Origin: an uncultured Peptoniphilus sp.
GTDB lineage: Bacteria; Bacillota; Clostridia; Tissierellales; Peptoniphilaceae
Direction: 5' to 3'
Assembly (NCBI GenBank): GCA_946999425.1
Contig: CAMQDG010000042.1
Coordinates: 1-13,340, forward strand
Length of the DNA: 13,340 bases
Below are positions 1 to 6,597 of this stretch, piece after piece. The notes under the pieces are model-generated. The model was not told the DNA's origin. It ran no database searches and worked only from the letters and a program-made list of their open reading frames with translations. The translations under genes were made by a program, and so were the position numbers. How positions within the stretch are numbered: position 1 is the first letter of the stretch; each line of letters begins with the position of its first letter.

Positions 1-1367
1 TATTCTGTTCTTATGGCATCAAGGGCAGAGAGTTTCATTGCTCGTCTTGCAGGAAGATATCCTGATAAAACTCCTATAAAAGTTGAAAATAAAATTGAAC
101 TTATTATAAGAAGGGGAGTTATCAATGAAAGTTTTGGATCAATCATTGCTCCTTCTTCTCCTGCCATGGACATAAAGAACCCACCGAAAAAGTAATTTAT
201 TATTTTAGAAACAATAAGACTGAAAATTACTGAAACTATTCCTCCTATTGCACCTATTATACCAGCTTCAACTAAAAATAATTTTTGAATATCACGAATT
301 GAAGCTCCTATTACTTTCATTACACCGATTTCTTTTGTCCTTTCATAAATACTCATAATCATTGTATTTGTAATTCCTATAGCAGCAACAATAAAAGATA
401 TAGCACCTATTCCACCAAATACAACTTGAATAATCTCTATTTGTTGGTTTGACTGTTTTAAAAAGTCGGCAGCCATGTTACTGGGATTATAACCTAAACT
501 TTTAATTTGAGACTGAACACTTTCAACATTTTTAATATCATCAACGACAACCTTTATGTTGTTATATTGTTTAAGTTTTGAAACTTGATTGCCATAGCCA
601 AAGGATTTGGATAAATCCTTAAAAGTTTCTATGGACATAAAAATGCCGTTGTTTTGCATCCAGTTGTTAGGATTGTTTTCAAGAAGGCCCACAACCTTAA
701 TTGGAACTTGTGGCGGTTCTTTTGGTTGCTCGTTTTCTGAAGAATCTTCATCTCTATAGGAGCCATCAAATCCCATATTATTGTTATCATTAGGAAATTC
801 AGGATTAAATCGAAAAATAGAAAATTTTGATTTTAAAGGTTTTAATTTTTCTCCTGAAAAACCGGATCTTTTTGGATCGCTCATTGATTGGGTAATTCCA
901 CCTCCGAAAATAAATTCATTTGCATTTTTTCTTGGTAGATTACCTTCAACAATTTTTAAACCGTAGTTTTCAAATTCTTCATTGGGAATAGCTGTAAAAC
1001 TTCCCGAGCCTTCATAACGGCCACTTCTTATTTGCATATAACCAGAATAAATAGGAATTACAGCCTTTACATTTTTAATTTTTTTAACTTCTTTTACGGC
1101 GGCATCATTTAATTTTTTCTTCTTTGCATTTTTAGCATTTGCTTCTGAATCTTCGCTCCAAGCAAAGTCAGTATGAAGATCTAAAGTTTTCATATCTCCC
1201 ATGCGGGCATACATATCAGCATTAATTTTTTTAAAACCAAAACCTATGGAGAGCATGATAATAATAGAAGTTGCACCGATAAAGACCCCTAAAACAGTTA
1301 AAAAAGTTCTGAGCTTTCTTGCAGCAAGATTTCTAAGGGCCATGCTAACTAAGTCACGAATTTTCAT
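1..1367 (-). CDS. MacB/FtsX-family ABC transporter permease (3' end cut off by window edge)
   Basis: This is the membrane subunit of an ABC exporter of the MacB/LolCE type. The frame is open from the ATG at 1367 to the window edge, 455 codons. The cytoplasmic N-terminus (MKIRDLVSMALRNLAARKLR) leads into TM1 at about residues 20-42. A large extracytoplasmic domain follows to about residue 311, then TM2 (312-338), the cytoplasmic FtsX motif SIYERTKEIGVMKVIGA (339-355), TM3 (364-388) and TM4 (414-437). The last visible residues, PARRAMKLSALDAIRTE, match the usual family C-terminus, so probably only a few codons are missing. The start shares one base with the stop of the upstream gene (TAATG), and the only SD-like GAGG lies about 13 bases upstream, so translation is probably coupled. 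The extracytoplasmic domain carries a low-complexity stretch rich in Glu, Asp, Asn and Pro. The family is clear; the substrate is unknown. Confidence 0.93.
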   Translation of the reverse strand, partial: MKIRDLVSMALRNLAARKLRTFLTVLGVFIGATSIIIMLSIGFGFKKINADMYARMGDMKTLDLHTDFAWSEDSEANAKNAKKKKLNDAAVKEVKKIKNVKAVIPIYSGYMQIRSGRYEGSGSFTAIPNEEFENYGLKIVEGNLPRKNANEFIFGGGITQSMSDPKRSGFSGEKLKPLKSKFSIFRFNPEFPNDNNNMGFDGSYRDEDSSENEQPKEPPQVPIKVVGLLENNPNNWMQNNGIFMSIETFKDLSKSFGYGNQVSKLKQYNNIKVVVDDIKNVESVQSQIKSLGYNPSNMAADFLKQSNQQIEIIQVVFGGIGAISFIVAAIGITNTMIMSIYERTKEIGVMKVIGASIRDIQKLFLVEAGIIGAIGGIVSVIFSLIVSKIINYFFGGFFMSMAGEEGAMIDPKLSLITPLLIISSILFSTFIGVLSGYLPARRAMKLSALDAIRTE

Positions 1368-3490
1368 TATAGACTCATATCCTCATTGTCTTTTTTATTT
1401 TTTCTTTTTTTAATTAAAATTACGGTACCAACAGCCGCCCCTATAAGAACAAGGCCTCCGATTATTTTTCCTAATATTCCACTTTTTTTAGGAGCTACTT
1501 CTTGAGTTCCTTCATCTTCCTTAGGCATATCTGCTACATCAAACTCAAAGTCACGAGTAACTTCTTGTTTTTCTCCCATGGAGTCTTCAAAAGTCCAGGT
1601 AATAACAAATTTTTTATGACCAGGAGATTCTGGAGTTATATTTACTGAAAAATTATCACTGGATCCAGGATTAAAAGCACCCTTGTAATAAGTTGGAGTA
1701 TCAAATTTTAAACCCTCTCCTGAAATCTTAACCATGACATTGTTAAGAACAGCTTTACCTGTGTTGTAATAATCAACACTTAGGTTTGTGTCCATACCAA
1801 GCGTAAATTCACTTTGAGGTAAAATTTCTCCTACATCAAGTTTTGCTTGTTGAACAACAGGTACTCCAATTTGGGCAGTGTCCGTATATTTATTGGCTTC
1901 AGCATCCTCATATTCAAAGTTTGCAACAACTGTATAAGTTTTTGCTGCAGTGTCGGGAACAGTTGTAAGAGTTATTTCCTTATCAACTTTTTTACCAGGA
2001 TTTATATTTGCAATATAAAAAGTATTTGAAGATTCAGTAGGTGTGAAAACTGAAGCAGTAGGAGCAGATCCTCCTGACATTGATCTTCCACTGGAATTGG
2101 AGTCTCCTTGGGGAACTGATTCTTGAGTGTCACTTGTTAAAAATATTTTTATATTTTTTACAGCTTTTTTCGTATTTGTATTATAAAACTTTAGGTACAT
2201 TTTAAAAGGCTTGCCAGCTTCAATAACATTAGGTTCAAAATAATAATCTTCAATAATTAATTTTGGAGTAGGTGAGTTGTCTTTTTCTCCTGGTTGCTTT
2301 TCCTTGGGAGCTTTAATAAATACACCTGCAATTTGTGAAGAAGATTGAAGGTCGTTGGAACTTTCGTCATAGAAGTCCGCCTTTAAAGTTACGGGATAAT
2401 TTCCTGTTGCAGCAGAAGGGCTTGCAATAAAGGAAAAATTAAAATGTTTACTTTCTCCCGGAGCAAGACTTTTTAATAAAACTTGAGAAACTGATTTTGA
2501 AGCAAGACTTGCTTGATTGTCACTAAGAGCTGAAACTTTTAAATTTTTAGCTTGAAGCCTTCCTGTATTTACTAAATCAAAACCTATATTTGCAGTTTGA
2601 TTTCTTGAAATTGCACCCTTAGGGAAAGTTACATTTTTAAATTCAATAGTTGAAGGTTCTTGGCTGGGTTTTTTAATATTAAAAGAAAAAGAATAATCTC
2701 CATTAATAGGAGCCTTACCACCCTCAGAAGTTAAAGAATACTTTAAAGTCAGCATATAAGAACCAGCAGCAAGGGCCTTATTACTTTTTAAATTATAAGT
2801 AATAAATTGACTTTGGCCGGGACTTAAACTTGTAATATCCTTAGTTGAAAGTCCATTTGTAAGAGTGATTGTGTTATCTTTTAAACCTTCAAGGCTTATT
2901 TTAATATTTTTTGCAATAGTGTCCCCTGTGTTTACAACTTCAAAGGGAACTTGAAAATCCCTTCCAGCTTCTTGAGTATCGATCCAAAGAGAATCAACTT
3001 TTCTTATTTCAATAGCAGGATTAATAGGCTTTTCAGGAGCATTAACCCTTACATAAATAGTTTCAGTTTGAGTTTGAAATTGTCCATTCAAATAGTATTT
3101 AAGAATAATATTTACAGCTACAGTTTTTGTAGTAAAATCTTTTTCCGCTACTATACTAAAAGAACCAGGCATTTCTGAATTAGGTGCTATGTCTACACCA
3201 TCTTTAAATACGTATCCGTCATTTTTTATAAAAACTTTTTCTGGATTTACTATAACAGCTTGCACTGTAAGATTTTTTACTATAGCTTTATTTGTATCAT
3301 TTCCGCTAAAAATATTATTTCTTATTGTAACATCAACCTTTGCATCTCCGCCTTCGCTTAAATTAGTTGTTTGGTTAGCAAAAACATCTAATTTGCCCAC
3401 ATTTTCTGTAATTGAACCTGCACTTACAAGACTTGGGAAACTTGTAAATGTTAGTATTAATGATAGAAATATAGTTAAAAATTTTTTCAT
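1367..3490 (-). CDS. Secreted, C-terminally anchored COG1361-like (CARDB/NEW3-type) surface protein
   Basis: This 707-residue envelope protein lies between the ATPase and permease genes of an ABC exporter. A Sec signal peptide is clear: KK at residues 3-4, a hydrophobic core, and likely cleavage after VSA near residue 25. The ectodomain appears to hold about four Ig-like modules (roughly 150-270, 275-390, 410-550 and 555-660). They share motifs such as 'VNTG', 'NTGRLQAKNLKV', 'LAPGES' and 'FNPGSSDNFSVNI', typical of COG1361 'S-layer domain' and CARDB proteins. A Ser/Gly-rich linker lies near 465-485. A single membrane helix (about 672-693) precedes a basic tail (KKRKNKK), giving an outside ectodomain and inside tail. 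The start overlaps the ATPase stop by four bases (ATGA), and the stop overlaps the permease start by one. Such proteins are known next to MacB-like transporters; a role as an extracellular partner of the transporter is inference. Confidence 0.88.
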   Translation of the reverse strand: MKKFLTIFLSLILTFTSFPSLVSAGSITENVGKLDVFANQTTNLSEGGDAKVDVTIRNNIFSGNDTNKAIVKNLTVQAVIVNPEKVFIKNDGYVFKDGVDIAPNSEMPGSFSIVAEKDFTTKTVAVNIILKYYLNGQFQTQTETIYVRVNAPEKPINPAIEIRKVDSLWIDTQEAGRDFQVPFEVVNTGDTIAKNIKISLEGLKDNTITLTNGLSTKDITSLSPGQSQFITYNLKSNKALAAGSYMLTLKYSLTSEGGKAPINGDYSFSFNIKKPSQEPSTIEFKNVTFPKGAISRNQTANIGFDLVNTGRLQAKNLKVSALSDNQASLASKSVSQVLLKSLAPGESKHFNFSFIASPSAATGNYPVTLKADFYDESSNDLQSSSQIAGVFIKAPKEKQPGEKDNSPTPKLIIEDYYFEPNVIEAGKPFKMYLKFYNTNTKKAVKNIKIFLTSDTQESVPQGDSNSSGRSMSGGSAPTASVFTPTESSNTFYIANINPGKKVDKEITLTTVPDTAAKTYTVVANFEYEDAEANKYTDTAQIGVPVVQQAKLDVGEILPQSEFTLGMDTNLSVDYYNTGKAVLNNVMVKISGEGLKFDTPTYYKGAFNPGSSDNFSVNITPESPGHKKFVITWTFEDSMGEKQEVTRDFEFDVADMPKEDEGTQEVAPKKSGILGKIIGGLVLIGAAVGTVILIKKRKNKKDNEDMSL

Positions 3491-4209
3491 TCTTCCTTTT
3501 GTCCTCCCTTTGGAATTTTTGCATTGTTTTCTTCTATGCTTATTACTTTGCCATCTCTCATATCCACAATTCTGTCGGCATATATACTTGTTTCGGTATC
3601 GTGGGTAACAATAATCAAAGTTTGATTATAATTTCTTGCCATAGAACACATTAAATCCATAATTTCAAAGGAAGTATTTGTATCCAAATTTCCCGTAGGT
3701 TCATCGGCAAACATAATTTTCGGCTTATCTACAAAAGCTCTTGCAATGGAAACTCTTTGTTGTTGACCACCACTCATTTCGTTGGGCTTATGGTAAATTC
3801 TGTCCCCAAGGCCAACTTTTTCGAGGATGTCCTTAGAAAGTTCATCACGTTTTTTCTTTGCAAGGCCCTTAAAAATAAGACCAAGAGCAACATTATCAAG
3901 AGCATTTAAAGTTTTAATAAGATTATAAGATTGAAAGATAAAACCAACATTGAGTCGTCTAAAGGTTGTAATCTGTTCTTCGGAAAGTTTTTCTATATGT
4001 ATTCCGCCAATAATAATTTGACCGGAAGTTGGTCTGTCAAGACCTGCCACCATATTTAACAAAGTTGACTTTCCGCTTCCTGATGTTCCTAAAAGGCATA
4101 AAATTTCACCTTCATAAATATCAAGATTTATCCCATCAAGGGCACGAACTTTTTCATCACCCATCTTATAAATTTTATATAGGTCTTTTATTTCAATGAG
4201 CTTTTTAAT
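3487..4209 (-). CDS. MacB/LolD-family ABC transporter ATP-binding protein, probable AUU start
   Basis: This is the ATP-hydrolysing subunit that powers the adjacent permease. Numbered from the proposed start, Walker A (GTSGSGKST) is at 41-49, the Q-loop Gln at 93, the signature MSGGQQQR at 145-152, Walker B IMFADEP at 165-171, the D-loop GNLD at 173-176 and the H-loop His at 203. All are intact. The first in-frame ATG is at 4164, but it lacks an SD and would remove the first beta strand. Fifteen codons upstream of it encode KKLIEIKDLYKIYK, which matches the family N-terminus (LIELKD..K.Y..GD). No ATG, GTG, TTG or CTG occurs between the upstream in-frame stop (4228-4230) and 4164. A near-perfect SD (AGAGGTGAT) sits 7 bases before ATT at 4209, giving 240 residues. 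The shorter form, 3487-4164 (225 residues), is the conservative alternative. Confidence 0.9.
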   Translation of the reverse strand: MKKLIEIKDLYKIYKMGDEKVRALDGINLDIYEGEILCLLGTSGSGKSTLLNMVAGLDRPTSGQIIIGGIHIEKLSEEQITTFRRLNVGFIFQSYNLIKTLNALDNVALGLIFKGLAKKKRDELSKDILEKVGLGDRIYHKPNEMSGGQQQRVSIARAFVDKPKIMFADEPTGNLDTNTSFEIMDLMCSMARNYNQTLIIVTHDTETSIYADRIVDMRDGKVISIEENNAKIPKGGQKEE

Positions 4210-4212
4210 AAT

Positions 4213-4220
4213 ATCACCTC
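4213..4220 (-). promoter_or_regulatory. Strong ribosome binding site pointing to a non-ATG start
   Basis: GAGGTGAT on the minus strand is complementary to the 3' end of 16S rRNA. The GAGG core is 4 bases from ATT 4212 and 7 bases from ATT 4209. It is 52 bases from the first ATG (4164), too far to serve it. Other genes in this window have their GAGG or GGGG about 6-8 bases before the start, which favours ATT 4209. Confidence 0.7.
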
Positions 4221-4229
4221 TTAAAGTTT

Positions 4230-4235
4230 AGTATA
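4230..4235 (-). promoter_or_regulatory. Candidate -10 box for the ABC transporter operon
   Basis: TATACT, preceded by TGTGT on the minus strand, lies just upstream of the SD of the ATPase gene. No good -35 hexamer is seen at 16-18 bases (CTTCAT is the nearest). If it is used, the leader before the SD would be very short. The position between the etf terminator and the ATPase supports a separate transcription unit. Confidence 0.45.
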
Positions 4236-4301
4236 ACACAAAGATAGAGGATATGAAGTTACAAAAAGTTTAACAAAGACTAAAAAATTTCTAAATTTAT
4301 A

Positions 4302-4336
4302 AAATAAAAAGGCGCAAAAAATTATTTACGCCTTAA
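4302..4336 (-). terminator. Intrinsic terminator of the etfB-etfA copy 1 operon
   Basis: Just after the etfA stop, the minus strand reads AAGGCG, then T-AAA, a TAATTT loop, TTT-G, then CGCCTT. This is a 10-pair stem that includes one U-G wobble. It is followed by TTTATTTT. The strand and position fit termination of the etf copy 1 transcript before the ABC operon. Confidence 0.85.
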
Positions 4337-4339
4337 AAT

Positions 4340-5350
4340 TTAATTTAATTTATTATTATTTTTATTTATTTCTTCAGTCATTTTTGGAAGGATTTCAAAC
4401 AAATCTCCAACTATTCCATAGTGGGCAACCTTAAAGATATCTGCATTTTCATCATTGTTAATTGCAATAATAAGGTCTGAATCTTCCATACCCTTTCTAT
4501 GTTGAAGGGCACCACTTATTCCAACAGCTATATAAAGTTTTGCCTTTACCTTTGTGCCGGAAATTCCTATTTGTTTACTTTTATCAAGCCAACCATTATC
4601 TACAAGGGGTTTTGTTGCTCCACTTGTTCCATGAAGGGCCTGAGCAAGTTCTTCAATTAAATGCCAATTTTTTTTGTCTTTAAGGCCCAATCCTCCAGCA
4701 ACTATAACATCAGCTTCATCAAGTCTTACTGAATTTGTATCAAAGGGAATTTCTTCAAAGAAAATAAATTTACAACCTATTTCATCTTCATTTATAGAAA
4801 TTTTTTCTTCTATAATTTCTCCGATTCTACTTAAATCTTTTTTACCTGCTTTAAAAGCTCCCTGTCCTATAGTTCCTATCATAGGTTTTGTAGTTATTCT
4901 TATATCAGATAATAATTTTCCACTAAAGGAAGGCCTTATCCATTTTATATCATCTTTATTTTCAGTAAGTTCTATTTGGGAACATTCAGCCACAAGGCCA
5001 AGACCCATTCTGGAACAAATTCTTCCCCCTAAATCTCTTCCGTTTTCAGAAGCACTTATAAAAATTGTATAGGGTTTATATTTTTTTATTAAAGTTTCAA
5101 GGATTTTTGTCCATGCCTTTGTAGAATAATTTTTTAAAAGAGGATCTTCAACTTTTATTATCTTATCAGCTCCATAAGAAATAGCTTCCTTTGCAAGATC
5201 ATCTGCCTTGTTAGAAATTGCAAGACCTATAAGATTTGAATTTAAAGAGTCTGCAATTTGTCTTCCCTTTGACAGGACTTCTTTAGAAAGACTTGTTAAA
5301 GAACCCTTATATTCTTCAAGGACAATCCATATATTTTTATTATTTTCCAA
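4340..5350 (-). CDS. etfA: Electron transfer flavoprotein alpha subunit, divergent copy 1
   Basis: EtfA binds FAD and forms a heterodimer with EtfB that shuttles electrons between dehydrogenases and other carriers. The C-terminal FAD domain is clear (GISGALQHRKGMEDSDLIIA), as is the N-terminal ETF fold. Compared with copy 2 in this window, the usual SSSR before the 'VVDAGW' motif is GATK, so the conserved FAD-site Arg is Lys. 'VGQTG' is 'IGISG', and 'TVRPG' is 'TIGQG'. The protein is therefore a divergent Etf type. I prefer TTG at 5350: SD AGGTG is 6 bases upstream, the protein length becomes 336, identical to copy 2, and the N-termini align. GTG at 5359 is the alternative (339 residues), directly abutting the etfB stop, but that GTG forms part of the SD. 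No dehydrogenase gene is adjacent, so its electron partner is unknown. Confidence 0.9.
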   Translation of the reverse strand: MENNKNIWIVLEEYKGSLTSLSKEVLSKGRQIADSLNSNLIGLAISNKADDLAKEAISYGADKIIKVEDPLLKNYSTKAWTKILETLIKKYKPYTIFISASENGRDLGGRICSRMGLGLVAECSQIELTENKDDIKWIRPSFSGKLLSDIRITTKPMIGTIGQGAFKAGKKDLSRIGEIIEEKISINEDEIGCKFIFFEEIPFDTNSVRLDEADVIVAGGLGLKDKKNWHLIEELAQALHGTSGATKPLVDNGWLDKSKQIGISGTKVKAKLYIAVGISGALQHRKGMEDSDLIIAINNDENADIFKVAHYGIVGDLFEILPKMTEEINKNNNKLN

Positions 5351-5359
5351 TTTATTCAC

Positions 5360-6136
5360 CTACCTTATAAAATTCTTATCTTTAAGGATTTTAAGAACTT
5401 TTTCAATTTTTTCCTCAGTTTGCCCCTCTAAAATTTGACCCTTTGAAATTTCATCTGGAGGGAAAACTTCAGCCACAAGAGTCGCAGAACCCTTTTGACC
5501 AATTCTTGAAGGGTCTGCCCCTATATCGTCAGGGCTTAAAATTTTAAATTCAAGACTATCATCAACCTTATCCTTATAGTCATTAATATTTACATTTCCC
5601 TTTAAAACTGTAATTAAAGCAGGAAGTTCCACTTGAATTTTTTCGATTCCGTTAAAAATATTTCTTTTAGCTATTAATTTATTGTCTATATATTCAAGGT
5701 CTGAAACATAAGTTGCTTGATTAAAGGATAAGTGTTCTGCCAGCTCTGGTCCTACTTGAGCTGTATCTCCATCAATAGTTTGAGAGCCTGTTAAAACCAA
5801 ATCAAAATTACCTATTGTCTTTACAGCTCTTGATAGGACATAACTTGTTGCAAGGGTATCAGATCCTCTAAAATCAGGAGAACTTATTATATAACCACTA
5901 TCTGCTCCCATTGCAATTGCATATCTTAAAAATTCTTTTGCAAATTCCGGTCCCATAGTTATTACAGTAACTCTTCCCTTAGTTTTATTTTTTAAATCTA
6001 TTGCCATTTTAAGAGCATGGACATCTGGGGGATTGATTATGCTCTTTACACCGTCTCTTATTAAATTTCCCGTTTCTCTGTCAACTTTTACATCTGAAAC
6101 TTTAGGAACAATTTTTATACAAACTAAAATATTCAT
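5360..6136 (-). CDS. etfB: Electron transfer flavoprotein beta subunit, copy 1
   Basis: EtfB is the second Etf subunit and binds AMP or, in bifurcating types, a second FAD. The 258 residues match the usual length (about 250-265). Visible family features are the N-terminal strand MNILVCIKIVP, 'IINPPDVHALKMAI' near 34-46, and the nucleotide-binding motif DGDTAQVGPELAEHL at 122-136. The C-terminal segment contains 'IGADPSRIGQKGS', also typical. The ATG at 6136 has SD GAGG six bases upstream. The stop (TAG, 5360-5362) is followed without a gap by the etfA start region, so the two are co-translated. The usual 'PDT' after the first strand is 'PKV' here. This pair forms its own unit, with a promoter region upstream and a terminator after etfA. 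Confidence 0.93.
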   Translation of the reverse strand: MNILVCIKIVPKVSDVKVDRETGNLIRDGVKSIINPPDVHALKMAIDLKNKTKGRVTVITMGPEFAKEFLRYAIAMGADSGYIISSPDFRGSDTLATSYVLSRAVKTIGNFDLVLTGSQTIDGDTAQVGPELAEHLSFNQATYVSDLEYIDNKLIAKRNIFNGIEKIQVELPALITVLKGNVNINDYKDKVDDSLEFKILSPDDIGADPSRIGQKGSATLVAEVFPPDEISKGQILEGQTEEKIEKVLKILKDKNFIR

Positions 6137-6149
6137 TCTCTACCTCACG

Positions 6150-6183
6150 TTCTTATTAGTTATTACTTTCTTATTAGTTATTA
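6150..6183. repeat. Tandem 16-bp direct repeat in the divergent promoter region
   Basis: TTCTTATTAGTTATTA occurs at 6150-6165 and again, perfectly, at 6168-6183, with two bases between copies (period 18). It lies between the etfB ATG and its candidate -10 box and overlaps that box at 6180-6183. It could be a pair of regulator-binding sites or a slippage duplication; the sequence does not decide. Confidence 0.85.
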
Positions 6184-6185
6184 TA
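6180..6185 (-). promoter_or_regulatory. Candidate -10 box for etfB-etfA copy 1
   Basis: A perfect TATAAT lies on the minus strand 43 bases before the etfB ATG. The -35 region is poor: 16-18 bases upstream there is only AT-rich sequence such as TAATTT. The plus strand also holds a TATACT (6182-6187) over the same bases, so this may be a shared divergent core. Confidence 0.5.
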
Positions 6186-6245
6186 CTATATATATGTCCT
6201 TTAAATTAATTTTTCTCCGCTCTTTTAAATAAAGTGATTAAAGGT

Positions 6246-6251
6246 TAGAAT
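6246..6251 (+). promoter_or_regulatory. Weak candidate -10 box for the 6268-9970 operon
   Basis: TAGAAT lies 16 bases before the ATG at 6268 and close to its SD, leaving almost no leader. TATACT at 6182-6187 is an alternative with a leader of about 75 bases. Neither has a convincing -35 hexamer. Confidence 0.3.
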
Positions 6252-6267
6252 AGTTTAGAGGTGCTTT

Positions 6268-6597
6268 ATGAAAAAAAATTTTAAGGAAAGATTTTTTTCT
6301 TACATAGAAAATACCTGGAAGAAAGAAAAAATTAAGAGAAGAGAGGCTCAAAAAAGGCAAGCTCGCATAAAAAAAGAATTAAAAATTGAAAATAAAAATT
6401 TAAGCAAGAAGGAAAGAATAAAGAAACTTATATTTTTTTCTTTAGCTATTATTTTATACATAGTTGTAAGGTGCGGACTTCGTGCTTATAGTGGCAAGGA
6501 AGTCTTTAGATGGGAAGATATTTTATTCGGACTTATAGTTATAGGTCTTTATGCCCTATATATTTTCAAATGGGCAAAGGAGTATAAGGATTCATGA
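6268..6597 (+). CDS. Small two-helix membrane protein with a basic N-terminal region
   Basis: I do not recognise this 109-residue protein. Residues 1-53 are highly charged and mostly basic (for example KKEKIKRREAQKRQARIKK), probably helical and cytoplasmic. Two predicted membrane helices follow, about 54-71 (LIFFSLAIILYIVVRCGL) and 85-103 (DILFGLIVIGLYALYIFKW), joined by a short loop. The tail is KEYKDS. The ATG has SD GAGG six bases upstream and is the first gene of a four-gene operon. Its stop overlaps the start of the methyltransferase gene (ATGA), so the two are co-translated. The good SD, the coupling and the protein-like composition argue for a real gene. Both termini would lie inside the cell if the basic region is cytoplasmic. 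No function can be assigned. Confidence 0.8.
   Translation: MKKNFKERFFSYIENTWKKEKIKRREAQKRQARIKKELKIENKNLSKKERIKKLIFFSLAIILYIVVRCGLRAYSGKEVFRWEDILFGLIVIGLYALYIFKWAKEYKDS

Noticed and set aside
781..1413. Short plus-strand open frames opposite the permease.
   Set aside because: The minus-strand frame is continuous from 1367 to the edge with FtsX motifs, so these are shadows.
3189..3608. A 139-codon plus-strand frame crossing the surface-protein and ATPase genes.
   Set aside because: It overlaps two clearly real genes on the other strand, has no SD, and is full of Phe, Leu and Ser as expected of antisense translation.
4258..4274. GTTA-N9-TAAC inverted repeat upstream of the ABC operon, with a TTGTTAA half-site on the minus strand.
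   Set aside because: The spacing is wrong for Rex, and the second half matches poorly (4 of 7). It is likely chance in AT-rich DNA.
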